Of a DNA stretch of 64,000 nt, positions 1-10,955 are shown piece after piece. Within the stretch, counting starts at the first letter, position 1. Each line of letters begins with the position of its first letter. A program made the translations under genes and the position numbers. Origin of the DNA: Anthoceros angustus (Eukaryota; Streptophyta; Anthocerotopsida; Anthocerotales; Anthocerotaceae); the NCBI GenBank assembly GCA_010909165.1, contig MU008170.1:434001-498000 (forward strand), given 5' to 3'. The notes below the pieces were generated by a model. That model did not search any database. It saw only the letters and a list, made by a program, of their open reading frames with translations, and was not told where the DNA came from.

Positions 1-519
1 ATAATGGTGACGGAGGCCGGATCTACCCGAGAAAAAGGGTGTGGAAATGCTTACCATCTGTAGGTAGATGTCGGATGGGGAAACTGCTTGTTTATAGATG
101 TACTCGAACCTGCATCCAGATGGAGGAACAAGCGAAATGTTGAGATGCACCGGCCATGGCATTCAGCCGTCTGATCATTCACTACACTAAGTACTAAAAC
201 TCACTCTGGACGCTCTCGACCTTGGCTGTCCTTCTCAAGGTCCTCGTAGGTGACGTCATCTTTCTCACCTTGGGCACTGTGTGGATGTTCCTTTTTGCCC
301 GTGTCACTCTTCTCTGCACAGGAGGGAGCGTTGGGTTGTCAGCGCCATGCCTGAACACACAAGAATCCATCCAAGGGCCATGCCCGGATACAGACTGGTG
401 TGAGTTGTTGACAATACTTTCTGGTTGGGAACCAATGAATCCTGGACTGAGAAAAGCGCTTGATTGGGACGTGGGCTGGCGGGATGGTCTCTGGTAAAAT
501 AGATGGCAGAAATGCAGCC
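1..519. other. Intergenic / probable 3' flank
   Basis: No convincing coding region. A 91-codon open frame at 222-497 has no recognisable motif and no supporting splice signals. The stretch probably contains the 3' untranslated region of the minus-strand gene that ends at 520. Confidence 0.5.
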
Positions 520-1405
520 TTAGTTCACGTCAGTCTGAAATGCATCCTTGGCCTCGAATGTTACAATTCTGCAGTTGGCACATATAGGTGAGGGTGAGAG
601 CGAGACATGTTTCTCATTTTCTTCCTGCGATGAGCAAAGAAGAGATTCAAGGGCCTTCAAGTCACCCCATGACATCTCCATCTTGCCTTCCCTGCAGCAG
701 CGTACCACAGAGTATGTGAAGACCAAAGAAGCCAGAGCAAACAGCACCTTGTTGGTGAGATGACGTCCAACCCCACCAGCTTTCCATTGATTTGGGGCCC
801 CGGCCAACTCCTGACCAGAAGCAAGTTCGACACTGATTTTAGGGCTAGAAAAATTTATGGAGCGAATGAACAAGGAATGGAGCAGCTGCATCCGAGATCC
901 ACGACTATTATGGAGAAGTAGAGCCGGATGCCTCATGTTGGGTGGCTCTCCTCCGCCTCGTGAGAATGATCCTCTGGACAGGATCCCTCTCCCGTATATC
1001 AGGAAGTGGGTTCCGGCACTCAATGGAAACACCACCTAGAAAAGTCCATGCTACAAACATGAGGGTAGCACACAAGGACCACCTCCAGAGAGCTCCGAGT
1101 CCTCGCTCCCCACGACTCAAATCCTCCTCTTCCAGTTCGACACAGACTGAGTCGGAGTCCTCATCTTCCTCCTCATCACAATCCCTGCGCTCCGGTACCA
1201 AGTGGGCGTCATCCCTCGGAATAGAATCCGCTTCACACCACCGTTGGTTCTCAAAACACACAATCTTGTTCTCTTCTACCACAGCATCCTCCACCGAATT
1301 TCCTTCTACATGACTGTCTAAATCCTCTACACTAGCAGCACCCTGCTTGCCATCCCAGTCGGATTCCTTCAACGAAACTTGCATCTCTTGCAAACTGTCC
1401 ATCAT
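520..1405 (-). CDS. Uncharacterised acidic membrane protein, two coding exons
   Basis: I do not recognise the family. The 5' exon (about 980-1405) starts at a double Met (MMDSLQEMQ), runs through an acidic stretch (CDEEEDEDSDSVCVELEEED) and ends in a hydrophobic segment (LCATLMFVAWTFLGGV) that looks like a membrane helix. The 3' exon (about 520-810) has a second hydrophobic segment (KVLFALASLVFTYSVV) and ends at a stop at 520. The proposed join (donor at 979, acceptor at 811) keeps phase 0, but the donor GTCCAG is weak, so the junction is uncertain. A non-coding 5' exon may lie near 1815-1840, where a GTGAGC donor is visible on this strand. It is divergent from the plus-strand gene at 2006, so the two may share the region 1850-2000 as a bidirectional promoter. 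A tail-anchored or two-helix endomembrane protein is an inference. Confidence 0.5.
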
Positions 1406-2005
1406 CGGGTTGCCCTTACCCCATACCAGCAAGCCACAACCTTTGTCTACCGGTGAGATCTGCCTGGAAGGGATGAAAGTACTTGCTTGGGGTTGCCACC
1501 CGAGAGCACCTGGTTCCAAAGCTCCACACCACCTTATTGCCCTGAACTGTCCACAAATCTCGCTGAATCAACCAGCAGGTTGAAGTGTGAAGGAAGAATC
1601 AGTAATCCCCGCAGTGTTAGGCAACTCCACTGAAACCCGGAAACCCTACAGTCATAGAGAAAAGAGGGTTACAACATCCACAACAGAAGCAGAAGCAAGC
1701 AAAGCGAATCCGTCCAGTCCCGATGGGACGGACTGCTGGATCAACGTCAACATCCTACCAAGAACAAGGCGGAAACAAAACTGGGAGAGTTGCTGAGAAA
1801 CACGCTCACCTACAGACGCTTTGACGGTGGAGCAAGGTGAGGAATTTCAAAATCGGTAGAGGCAAAATTTCAAAATCGCGGGGCGTGGAGGGAGAGAGAC
1901 CTAAAGCTATGAGCAAAGGCTTGAGTTTTAACTGCCGTGTTTTTCGACAGAATCGGTCAAGGTAGCCAACTGGTTTTCTGTGCCCTGGACCGTTGAAGGA
2001 CAGGA

Positions 2006-3034
2006 ATGGCCGGACACGGAGAAATCAGCGAGGAACCGGAAAGCCACAGCGTCGTGAGTGCCCACATTCCTGCGCCTGCTCGCATTTGGCTGGTTTGATC
2101 GACAGCGGCTTAGAGCAGCTTCTCAGGAGCGGGTGTTGTGCAGGGTTCGGCACCGCACACCTCCAAGGTCGGATGGGGTTCCTACCAGTGCTCGGAAGCG
2201 GGCGAGGAAGGACGCAAGGCGGCCCCGGGCCCTGGGCGGCGACAGAGATTGGTGCCCGATCGGAAGAAGCACGCGGAGGAAGATGGTAGATGACTGCAAC
2301 CCTGGTCACTACTGTGTTGCTACTGCACCTGCCTGCTGCTGCTGTCGAGTACCATCTCAAGCTTGTGTTTCCATCACAACAGAGACTCAAGAAATCGTGG
2401 AACTGGATGAGTTAGATGTCGACGATTCTTCCGAGGTAGCCTTGGGTTCCCATGACTGTGTTATCTGAATCCGGGTGAAGGAAACTGAAACCGAGGTTTC
2501 CCATCCCCAGCAGGCTATATCGCCTATGTTCTTCGGGGACAGAAAACTGCCTACCATAGAGGAGCTTGATGCCGCCTTGCCTTTCAAGTTTTCCCTTTTT
2601 CATGTAAGTTCATATGCTGTGCTGTGTCGAGCAAGCCTTGTGAGAACTTGGGGAGCTGATTGTGGATGACATTCTTGAAGAGCAGGACGAGGACATCGAT
2701 CTCAGGCCCTTGATAGCATCGCTTTCTCCAGTTTCTCAGGTAAGTGTGAATTACTCCTTCCATTAGTGAGTGACGAGGTCTGCAAACTCTATTCCATCGG
2801 GATGGTTCCTCGTTCCGTCCTTCTCCTTCTGTGAGCAGGTTGTGGAGGAAGATCTGGTTTGGGACGGCAGAAGGATCCTGTCCGAGGTGAGCTTCACTAC
2901 CAGAAGCTTGAAAGAATGACACCGAAAACCACATCACACAAAGCCAGCCGTGAATCCACCTACCCGCTTGCTGTTTACAGATGGAATTCAAAGTGAACGA
3001 GAGGAAGGAAGAACGGCCACCGCAGTGGATCTAA
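2006..3034 (+). CDS. Uncharacterised seven-exon acidic protein (about 172 residues)
   Basis: No single long frame exists, but seven short exons join in frame with GT-AG introns: 2006-2053, 2114-2285, 2383-2435, 2514-2603, 2686-2739, 2839-2886 and 2981-3034. Introns are 60-99 bp. The product starts MAGHGEISEEPES, has a basic Arg/Lys-rich stretch in exon 2, then acidic segments (VELDELDVDDSSE), a conserved-looking block (LPTIEELDAALPFKF), DIDLRPLIASLSP and VVEEDLVWDGRRILSE, and ends RKEERPPQWI. Exons 4 to 7 are all phase 0. An alternative acceptor at 2655 would add ten in-frame residues to exon 5 but leaves a 52-bp intron. The mix of a basic patch and acidic helices suggests a small nuclear or adaptor protein, which is inference only. 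The next gene starts about 370 bp downstream on the same strand. Confidence 0.6.
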
Positions 3035-3046
3035 CCCTAACCCTTA
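3031..3046 (+). promoter_or_regulatory. Telo-box-like element
   Basis: The sequence CTAACCCTAACCCTTA overlaps the stop codon of the upstream gene and lies about 360 bp before the acylaminoacyl peptidase start. AAACCCTAA-type telo-boxes are known promoter elements of housekeeping plant genes; here the role is inferred from position only. Confidence 0.3.
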
Positions 3047-3404
3047 CCTGGTGCAATAGGACATCCATATCCATCCCCTTCCCAGCACACCGACCCCGGC
3101 GGAAAAGATGCCAAATCAGGAACATGATAAACAGACGGAGGAGGAAGACATATATCATCCACGGCAAAGGCTACGGCAGAGGACACAAGAAATTTCTGAC
3201 CCGGATGCGGACAACAACGCTACGTCTCGTACTTTCTCCCTCCGCGTCTCACCGCATGAGTCGAGCCAGTTCGGTGAACGTGGACAGAAATGGAGGCGAG
3301 TCTGCCTTGACGACCAGGATTCGGAGCCGGGAAGCCAGATGCCGTTTGCCGCCAACGCCACGGCCGCCATAGCCGCCGCCACCGTGTGGAGCCGAGGAGC
3401 GGAG

Positions 3405-5848
3405 ATGGCGCCAGGCAAGCCAACGCGCAAGGCGAAGGCAGACAGGGAGCTCGGGAAGGCGGCGGAGCAGCTGCAGGCGTGGTACGACGTGCCGCTGCTG
3501 GAGAAGGCTTGGGTGAGCACGGCGGCCGGGCGGCCGGGGAGCCTCGACCTCCTCGTCTCCTTCAACCAGCCAAATCTCCGCGCCAACGCCAAGCGCACCT
3601 TCGTGAGCAGCGTGTTCCTCCCGGACGCCGCCTCCCGGCCGCAGGAGCAGTGCTGGTCGCCGTTCCCCGTGGAGCTGAGCGGCGCATCGCTGCTGGCGCC
3701 GTCCCCGTCCGGCACCAAGCTGCTGGTGGTGCGGAAGCCGGAGGACCCGGGGTCGGCGACCGGGGCGACGCTGGAGATCTGGGGCCGCGGCCGCCTGCTG
3801 CAGGACCTCCCGTGGGCGCCGCCCTACACGGTTCTGTGTACACCGACGGCTGGTTCGAGGGCGTGGCCTGGAGCCCGCAGGAGGACCGCGTCGCCTACGT
3901 CGCGGAAGCCCCGGCGTCCTCCTCCCCGCGACCGGTCTTCGGCGCCCCCGCCGAGACCGACCCGGGCGCCTGGAAGGGCCAGGGCGACTGGACGGAGGAC
4001 TGGGGCGAATGCTATACCGGCAAGCGCCGCCCGGCGCTCTTCGTCGCGTCCCTCGGGTCGGGCCGGATCCGCGAGGTGCCCGGCATCCCGGCCGACATTT
4101 CGGTCGGGCAGGTGGTCTGGGCTCCCCGCGCCGGCCACGCCCAGGGCGTCGAGGAATCCCTCGTCTTCGTCGGCTGGCCCCGAGAATCCACCAATTTCAG
4201 CACGCCAAGGCAGCTCGGCATGAAACACTGCTACAACAGGCCATGCGCGTTGTACGCCATCCAAGCCCCCAAAGCGCAGGTTGAAGCAGGAACAGACGAT
4301 GAAGCTGAAGCAGAAGACGCAGCAGAAGCAGAGGATGATGTCGGTTTAGGTTTAGTCCGCCTCACAGACTTACTGTCCAGCGCATTCTCACCCTCCTTCA
4401 CCCCGGATGGAAGCAAGCTGTGCTTCCTGAGCGCACAGAGCGCGGTGGATACCGGCGTGCATTGCTCCACTACTTCACTCCACTCTCTGGCATGGCCTCC
4501 CCAGGCTCCCGAGAACGGGAAGGCCAGATCCAAGGCGAGGGTGCTGGTTCCAGTGGTGCAGGAAAGCGATGGAGCTGCGTTTCCTGGACTCTACAGTCTA
4601 GGGTTTGTTGCCAGGCCCTGGCTTGAGACGTCTCGAACCAACGAGACGTCTCCGACCAACGAGAAGTCTCCAACCAACGAGAAGTCTCGAACCAACGAGC
4701 CGTCTCAGAGCACCGAGACTTCTCCTTTTTTGGTGCTGTCATCGCCATGGCGGAGCACGCAGGTGATCCTGGCGGTGGATGTTGGGTCTGGGGAGGTGGA
4801 GAAGATCAGCCCGGAGGATTCTGCGTGGTCTTGGAGTCTGCTGGGGGTGCATGGGGAGTGGGTGATTGCTGCGGCGAGCTCGCCGGCTTTCCCTCCGGTG
4901 CTGAAGCTAGGGTTTAGGGGGGGAGATGGGGAGGGGAAGGAGAGGAAGTGGGTGTGGATTGATGTGCCAGCGCCTCAGCTTTCGGTGGAGGAGGTTGTGG
5001 AGAAGACGATGAGCTCCATCTCCTTCCGGATTCTGCAGCTACCGGGAGGAGCTGGGGAGTCCATTTTTGTGGAGAGGAAGCGGGAGGAGGAGGGGGAAGG
5101 GCAGGAGGGGAAGGGGAAGGGGAAGGCGGGGCCGAGGCCTTTGATTCTGGTCCTGCACGGGGGGCCGCACTCGGTTTCTACCACGGGGTTCTCCAGGGCG
5201 TCTGCGTTTCTGTCCGGGCTGGGTTTCAATCTGCTGCACGTGAATTACCGGGGGTCGCTGGGGTTCGGGGAGGCGGCCCTGCAGTCGCTGCCGGGGAAGG
5301 CCGGGCGGCAGGACGTGGACGACGTGCTGGCGGCGCTGCAGCAGGTAGTGAGCCTGGGGCTGGCGGATTCCGGCCGGGTAGCGGTTCTGGGCGGTTCGCA
5401 TGGTGGGTTTTTGGCCACGCACCTGATCGGGCAGGCTCCGGAGTTGTTCCGCACTGCGGCGGTGAGGAATCCCGCTACGAATCTGTCGTCCATGGTGGGG
5501 ATTACGGATATTCCGGATTGGTGTTACGTGGAGGCTGCGGGGAGGAAGGGAAAGGATGGGTACACTGAGGCGCCGAGTGATCAGGATCTGGCGCGGTTCT
5601 ACCAGGTTTCCCCCATCGCACACGTGGGGAGCGTGAAGGTGCCCACGCTGTTCGTGCTGGGCGCGCAAGATCGGCGCGTTCCTGTGTCTACAGGGTTCCA
5701 ATATGTGCACGCGCTCAGGCAGCGGGGGCTGGAGGTGAAGACCATCGTGTTTCCTGAGGATTGCCATGCCATCGACAAGCCCCAGTCGGATTTCGAGAGC
5801 TTTGCCAATATTGGGGCCTGGTTCTCCAGATTCCTGCTGGATTCCTGA
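3405..5848 (+). CDS. AARE: Acylamino-acid-releasing enzyme (S9C serine peptidase), intronless, one frameshift
   Basis: The enzyme removes N-acylated amino acids from peptides (acylaminoacyl-peptidase, S9 prolyl-oligopeptidase family) and helps clear oxidised proteins in cytosol and plastid. The C-terminal alpha/beta hydrolase domain is intact: nucleophile motif GGSHGGF (about 5390-5410), catalytic Asp in GAQDRRVP (about 5660) and His in EDCHAID (about 5763). The N-terminal beta-propeller part includes the family motif HGSVYTDGWFEG and the segment FSPSFTPDGSKLCFLS. The Met at 3405 (MAPGKPTRKAKADREL) gives about 814 residues, normal for the family. The reading frame shifts near 3805-3822: upstream residues read in one frame, and everything from LHGSVYTDGW onward reads in the frame one base earlier. 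A single missing base would explain this, as sequencing error or true lesion. Known plant homologues carry many introns; this copy has none, so a retrocopy is possible. An 18-bp minisatellite lies inside the coding region. Confidence 0.85.
4625..4725 (+). repeat. 18-bp minisatellite inside the AARE coding sequence
   Basis: Five full units and one partial unit of the pattern GAGACGTCTCGAACCAAC run head to tail. Because 18 is a multiple of three the frame is kept, giving Thr-Asn-Glu-x-Ser-Pro type hexapeptides. The first four units are very similar and the fifth is diverged. The segment lies in the propeller half of the enzyme, well before the catalytic domain, so it probably forms a flexible surface loop. 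Confidence 0.85.
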
Positions 5849-5963
5849 TCTCTTGCTTCCCGGTTGGGAGGATAACAGTCAATGAAGCATATGAACACTG
5901 CCCACCGTTATTTGAATACAAAAATGAATCACACATGCACAAAGCACAGCGGAATCATGCTTG

Positions 5964-5969
5964 AATAAA
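5964..5969 (+). terminator. Possible poly(A) signal of AARE
   Basis: AATAAA lies 116 bp after the AARE stop codon and before the next gene starts at 6103, a sensible place for 3' end formation. Plant poly(A) signals are degenerate, so this is only suggestive. Confidence 0.35.
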
Positions 5970-6102
5970 AGCGGATGGATGTTTGTCAAACTTCTCCTAC
6001 TCGAATTCCAGGCCGTGCGGAATGCCTTGTTTGCAGTGAGCCACAGAACAGAAAGTGTCCAAATGTAGGCCTGAGGAATGTGGCAATGTAGGAGGAGCGG
6101 CG

Positions 6103-9100
6103 ATGGATGCCCACTTGCTTGGTGTCAACGTTGCTGGAACTGAGAGGTATGTTTGTCTCCCGTCAGAAGGGTCCGGAAGTGTGGAATGGAATCTGCCCAG
6201 CTTGACAGACGGATGATCCTCTGCTTTGCAGGCCAGCCATCACATCCGACCTACTCACGCTGTGTAAGGATGGACGGCTGGACAAAGTTCTCGTTGCTCT
6301 GCGACGCGTGGACGAGCATGGCAGCCATCTTCCTTCGGTGCAGCTCTATAAGCACCTGCTGCAGGCGTGCAGTAAGAAGAAAGCTTTGGCTGAGGCCAGG
6401 TGGGTGCAGGCTCATTTGGTGAGGCATGGGTTGTTGGAGTGCGACACAGTTTTGGGGGACCTTGTGGTGAGCACGCTCGTGAACTGTGGGGGCCTTGGAG
6501 ATGGGCTGAACCTGTTTTACAGTTTGAGTCGGCGGAGCGTTTTTTCCTGGACTGCCATTATCTCAGGGTACAGCGATGCTGGGCTTTGTAAGGAGGCGTT
6601 GGGGTGCTATGAGCGTATGCTGCTGGACAGGGTTCAGCCCAACAAGTATACGTTTGTGAGCTTGCTGAAAGCGTGCAGCAGGTTACGAGACCTGGAGGAG
6701 GCGAAGCGGATTCATGCTGCTGCTGTGGCACATGGGTTTGGAGCAGATGTTTTTGTGGGGAGCAGTTTGGTCAGCATGTATGCAAAGTGTGGCAGCATTG
6801 TGGACGCGCAGCACGTTTTTGACACGTTGTCGGAGCGTGATGGAGTGTCATGGAATGCCATGCTTTCTGCTTATGCTCGACATAATGAAGGAGAGAAGGC
6901 GTTGCAAATGTATTGGCGGATGCAGGAGGAAGGTGTGAGGCAAGATGCTTGGACCTTTGTCAGCGCTCTGCAAGCGTGTGGGAATCTTGCGGAAAAGGAG
7001 AAGCCGACTATGCTTGCCGATGGGCAGAATGTGAAGAGAGAGGCACTGTGGCAAGGGAAGGAAATCCATGCTGCAGTTGCCGTTAGGGGTCTTGAGTCAG
7101 ACATCTATGTGGGTAACGCCTTGGTTACCTTGTATGCCAAGTGTGGGAGCATCTGGGCTGCAGAGCAGGTGTTCTTCACATTGTCCAAGCCTGATGTGGT
7201 ATCGTGGACCGCCATGATTTCAGCATATGCCCAGCTGGACCAAGGAGAGAAGGCCTTGCACATGTATAGGAGAATGCAAGTCGAGGAAGGTGTGAGGCCG
7301 AATGGGCACACCTTGGTCAGCATTCTCCAAGCCTGCTCCACTCTAGCGGAGAAGGAGGAAGGTGTTTTGTTCGACGGTCAAAATGTAAAGGTGGAGTCGT
7401 TGCAGAAGGGGAAGGAGATACACGCTGCAGCTACATGCCAGTCATTTGAGTCTGACGTGTTTGTGGCCAACTCTCTAGTGAGCATGTATGCAAAGTGTGG
7501 GAATATCTTGGATGCTAAGCATGTGTTCGACAGCTTGTCCCAGCGTGACGTGGTGTCATGGACTGCGATGGTTGCAGCATATGCTCAGCAAAACCAAGGA
7601 GACAGGGCTCTGCAGCTTTATCAGCAGATGCAAACGGAGGGGTTGAAGCCAGATGCTCGAACGTTTGTGAGTGCCGTCCAAGCATGTGGCAGCATGGCAG
7701 ATATGGAGAAGAGTGTGGAGGTGGACGGTCAACATATCATGGTGGAGTCCCTGCAAAAGGGGAAGGAAGTTCATGCTGGGGCTGCAGCCGGGAGGAGCGG
7801 TTTTGAAGCAGATGTGTTTGTTGGTAACAATTTGTTGAGTATGTATGCAAAGTGCGGGAGCATCGGTGATGCGCAGCAGGTGTTCGCCACACTGCCCCAT
7901 CGTGACGTTGTATCATGGAATGTGATGCTTGCTGCATATACCCAACACGACCAAGGAGAGAAAGCGTTGCAGGTTTTCTGGCAGATGCAAGACGAGGGTG
8001 TGCGGCCAAATGCACGCACCTTTGTGAGCGCTGTCCAAGCATGTTGCTCTCTGGCTGAAAACGAGAAGAGTTCAGTGGTGGAGGGGCAGAACGTGAAGGC
8101 CAGATCGCTGCTAAAGGGGAGAGAAGTACATGTTGCAGTATCCAGACATGGTTTGGAAACGGATGTGTATGTAGGTAGCACGCTGGTGGGCTTGTATGCA
8201 AGGTGCGGGAGCATCAAGGATGCGGAACAGGTCTTCAGCAACCTTCCTCAGGGCAACGTGGTGCCATGGACTGCCCTAATGGCAGCTTATTCTCAGCTAC
8301 AGCATGGAGACAAGGCCCTGCAACTGTACTGCCAGATGGAAGCACAAGGTGTGCAGGGGGACGAGGCTACATTTCGCTGTGTCTTGGAACAGTGCAGCAG
8401 AAGAGGAGCCTTGGATATGTGCGTGCAGGCCGATAAAAGTATCACCGCAAATGGACTCCTTTGCAGTCCCCCTGTGACATGCAGTCTGATACATGCCTAC
8501 AGCAACTGTGGAAGCATGGTGGATGCTCAGCGTGTTTTTGATTTATTGCCCCAGCCCGATGTGGCATCATGGACTGCACTAATTGCTGGATATGCCCGGT
8601 CAGGATGCTTTCAATTGAGCATGAAGCTGTTTGAGGACATGCGTGTCGCAGGTGTGGAACCAGACGGGGTCACCTTCCTTGCACTTCTGTCGGCATGCAG
8701 TCATGCTGGCATGGTGGAGAAAGGACTGGAGTACTTCTCCAAAATGACCAGAGACCACAGCATCCCTGCAGAGGTGGAGCATTATGCTTGTGTGATTGAT
8801 CTCGTTGGACGTGCAGGACTGTTCGACGAGGCAGAGTGTTTGCTCTCGCAAATGCCAATGCAGCCCGATTTGTCTGTATGGTTGTGTCTGCTGAGTGCCT
8901 GCCGAAAACATGGTAATGTGGTCCTGGGGAGGCGTGCTTTTGATGGTGCTGTGGCATTAGAGCCACAACAAGCTGCGCCGTACTTGCTCATGGCAAACAT
9001 CTATGCTCAAGCGAGCATGTGGGACAATGCAAATGAAATAGACGGGTTGAGACACGATGTAGGTGCATGGAAACTGCCTGGCCAGTCCTGGATCGAGCAT

Positions 9101-9214
9101 GAGCAGGAGGTGCATACTTTCCTTGTGGGAGATCACAGGCACCAATACTTAGACATAAGAGGGTTGCTCCGAGAGCTAAGTGCACATCTGAATGAGGAAG
9201 AATCTGATTCTTGA
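6103..9214 (+). CDS. PLS-class pentatricopeptide repeat protein, E-type (no DYW domain)
   Basis: Predicted organellar RNA-binding protein, most likely a C-to-U editing factor. Exon 1 is 6103-6146 (starts MDAHLLGVNVAG), the intron is 85 bp (GTATGT donor, TTTGCAG acceptor), and exon 2 is 6232-9214, giving about 1,008 residues. Six S-type units of the form MYAKCGSIxDAxxVF are visible, each followed by RDVVSWxAMxxAYAQ and EGVxPxxxTFVSxxQAC. The C-terminus has E1/E2-type sequence (MPMQPDLSVWLCLLSACRKH) and ends soon after the E+ motif EQEVHTFLVGDHRH. There is no DYW deaminase, so editing would need a deaminase partner in trans. Four copies of a family-specific insert (DGQNVKVESLQKGKEIHAA type) precede the L motifs. 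No clear transit peptide is visible in the short exon 1. A paralogue lies at 41615-44005 with the same two-exon structure. Confidence 0.9.
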
Positions 9215-9953
9215 GAAGTCTGCAAACACGGCAGCTGTAGACGGCCCTAAATGAGGGGGAACACAGTCATGCACGTATGCACTCCTCGTAGGTTTCCTTG
9301 GTAGTCTGACGTTTGTGCAGATCGATAGCCCCTTGCGAATGGAGATCCCTCATCCGATGACCACATGTCCAAGGGGGGGGAATGCCACGATCGCCAGGAC
9401 ATATGTACCGGGAACTGACAGAAAACACAACACTCGTTTCCTTTCGATAATGCAGCATCTGGAGCGTGTGAACATGGCCGATCGAGCACAATGGAAAGGA
9501 GTTTTGGAACAATCTCTGGGCACGGCCCTGGAAATGTGGGAGCAGCTGCAGAGTGCTCTATTGGCTTCTCGATTCCTGGTGCCCGCCACTTCGCACCTCC
9601 CCTGTTCTCTCGGCTTGAGCATCTGCTCATGTGCGAAACCCTCGAAACGTGAGACCTTTCTTTTGCTGAATGGCATAATCGAGCACAACTCGCTTAGCAT
9701 GCGCAAATGGATCTTCATCCTCCCGGCCATGCGTATAAGATCGTCCTCGGCAGGCTTCATCCTGAAAATACCAAGGCTACGGCTTCGGGCTCCTAACCAC
9801 CATGGCACTCTACCATATGATTCCGTGGCGACCGTCAGATCGTGCGGGGAATCCTTGGACATACGCTATACAATCCCTGTGGGATGGTCAGTTTCTTCCA
9901 TCACTCACCTGCGAGCTAAGCCTTGAGAACCAGAACCCGTGGGCAGCTTGAAC
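9215..9953. other. Intergenic; weak minus-strand open frame 9350-9862
   Basis: The 739 bases between the PPR gene and the PAN/Apple gene hold overlapping open frames on both strands. The minus-strand one (9862 to 9350, ATG start, 170 codons) begins with a plausible coding run (VPWWLGARSRSLGIFRMKPA) but matches no family I know and has no clear partner exon. I would not call it a gene without transcript support. Confidence 0.3.
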
Positions 9954-10488
9954 ATGGAAGGGCGTCCATGGCTTCCCCTGGGCCTTGTGCGTCTTGCTCG
10001 TCTGGGCCTTACGTTTGGTGTCGCTGCAGCAGACAACTCCTACTGCCATGTCATCCCTTTCCTCGGCTTTTCTGGTGCCGACATCGACGTGGGCGTCACT
10101 CTGCAAAACATTTACCAGTGTGCGAACAGGTGCTCGAGTGATCCCGACTGCCTGGCATTCTCATTCCCGAAGGACAAGACCTGCTTTATCACGAATGGGT
10201 TGGGTACTCCGCAGAGCACCCCAGACTGGATCAGCGTTACCACAGGTACGCTGCAATGAACAATCGTGCTGTGACATCCATGTTCTGCTGGGCCTGGCCA
10301 TCGCCACATCCAGAACGCGTTCTTGTTTTTCCTGCTTCCAAGTTCCCATGCCGATTCTACTTTCGGCCTGCATTCAACTGTTGACGCACAAAATTGCCTG
10401 CAACAAATATTTCTGTTCGCTCTGCACTGGATGCTCGCAAACAGGCTACAACGACTGCAGGGGGAATTTCTGGAGCCACCAGCCTTGA
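9954..10488 (+). CDS. Small secreted PAN/Apple-domain protein (111 residues)
   Basis: Exon 1 (9954-10245) starts MEGRPWLPLGLVRLARLGL and has a signal-peptide-like hydrophobic leader ending near AAADNSYC. It is followed by a cysteine pattern typical of PAN/Apple folds: YCHVIPFLGFSG, then LQNIYQCANRCSSDPDCLAF, then DKTCFITNG and a terminal Trp-rich segment. The exon ends at a GTACGC donor in phase 1; an acceptor after CGCAAACAG at 10444 joins a 44-bp second exon (10445-10488) encoding GYNDCRGNFWSHQP and a stop. Intron length would be 199 bp, longer than others here. PAN/Apple domains bind proteins or carbohydrates outside the cell. In plants they usually occur in receptor kinases, so a free single-domain secreted form is unusual. 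If exon 2 is wrong, the frame ends six codons past the donor (10259) with the domain still complete. Confidence 0.6.
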
Positions 10489-10955
10489 TCGACAATTCAG
10501 GCTTGGCGGGAGAAACTGGCATGTGCGGATTTCTTGAAAGCCATTCTTGTTACCAATTGCCAGTTCATTGCGCTTGCTTAAACCGGTTGTTTGTTTTTAA
10601 CAAATCTTAGGGACCATGCTGCAGGAAATGTACACCGAAGAGACAGCACAATCTATAAATCATGTGAGGGAGCTCGACTATGGAATACCGATCTGGTCAC
10701 ACGGGAGTGTGTGTGTGACTTTCTTTTTTTTCGGTGTACGCTACGAGGATATGCCACGGAATCTTTTCGATACTTACGTATAATACACGTATAATACGTG
10801 CCACATCAACTTCACGGGGTTCGTGCGGGGAAAAACATTCTATCACACGTTCATCGGCCCGGTGTTCCGATGGTGTCATACAGATCTTTTTTTGATGACG
10901 GTGTTAAGGTTTTCATCGGGTCTACACACAAACATGGCGGGCAACACATACACAC
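10489..10955. other. Intergenic leader to the tandem arrays
   Basis: No supportable gene. The segment contains a short repeat of TACGTATAATACACGTATAA type around 10774-10796 and then grades into the first unit of the roughly 190-bp array. Confidence 0.4.

Noticed and set aside
3386-3404. Earlier in-frame start giving an 820-codon AARE with a different N-terminus
   Set aside because: The N-terminal part of that frame is Arg/Gly/Ala nonsense; the homologous N-terminal sequence (LEKAWVST, FVSSVFLPDAAS) lies in the other frame starting at 3405.
5039-5767. 242-codon minus-strand frame across the AARE catalytic domain
   Set aside because: It is the antisense shadow of a strongly supported coding region, Arg/Pro/His-rich with no domain.
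9315-9926. 203-codon plus-strand open frame between the PPR and PAN/Apple genes
   Set aside because: It begins at a non-ATG codon region, has no domain, and is mirrored by an equally long minus-strand frame.
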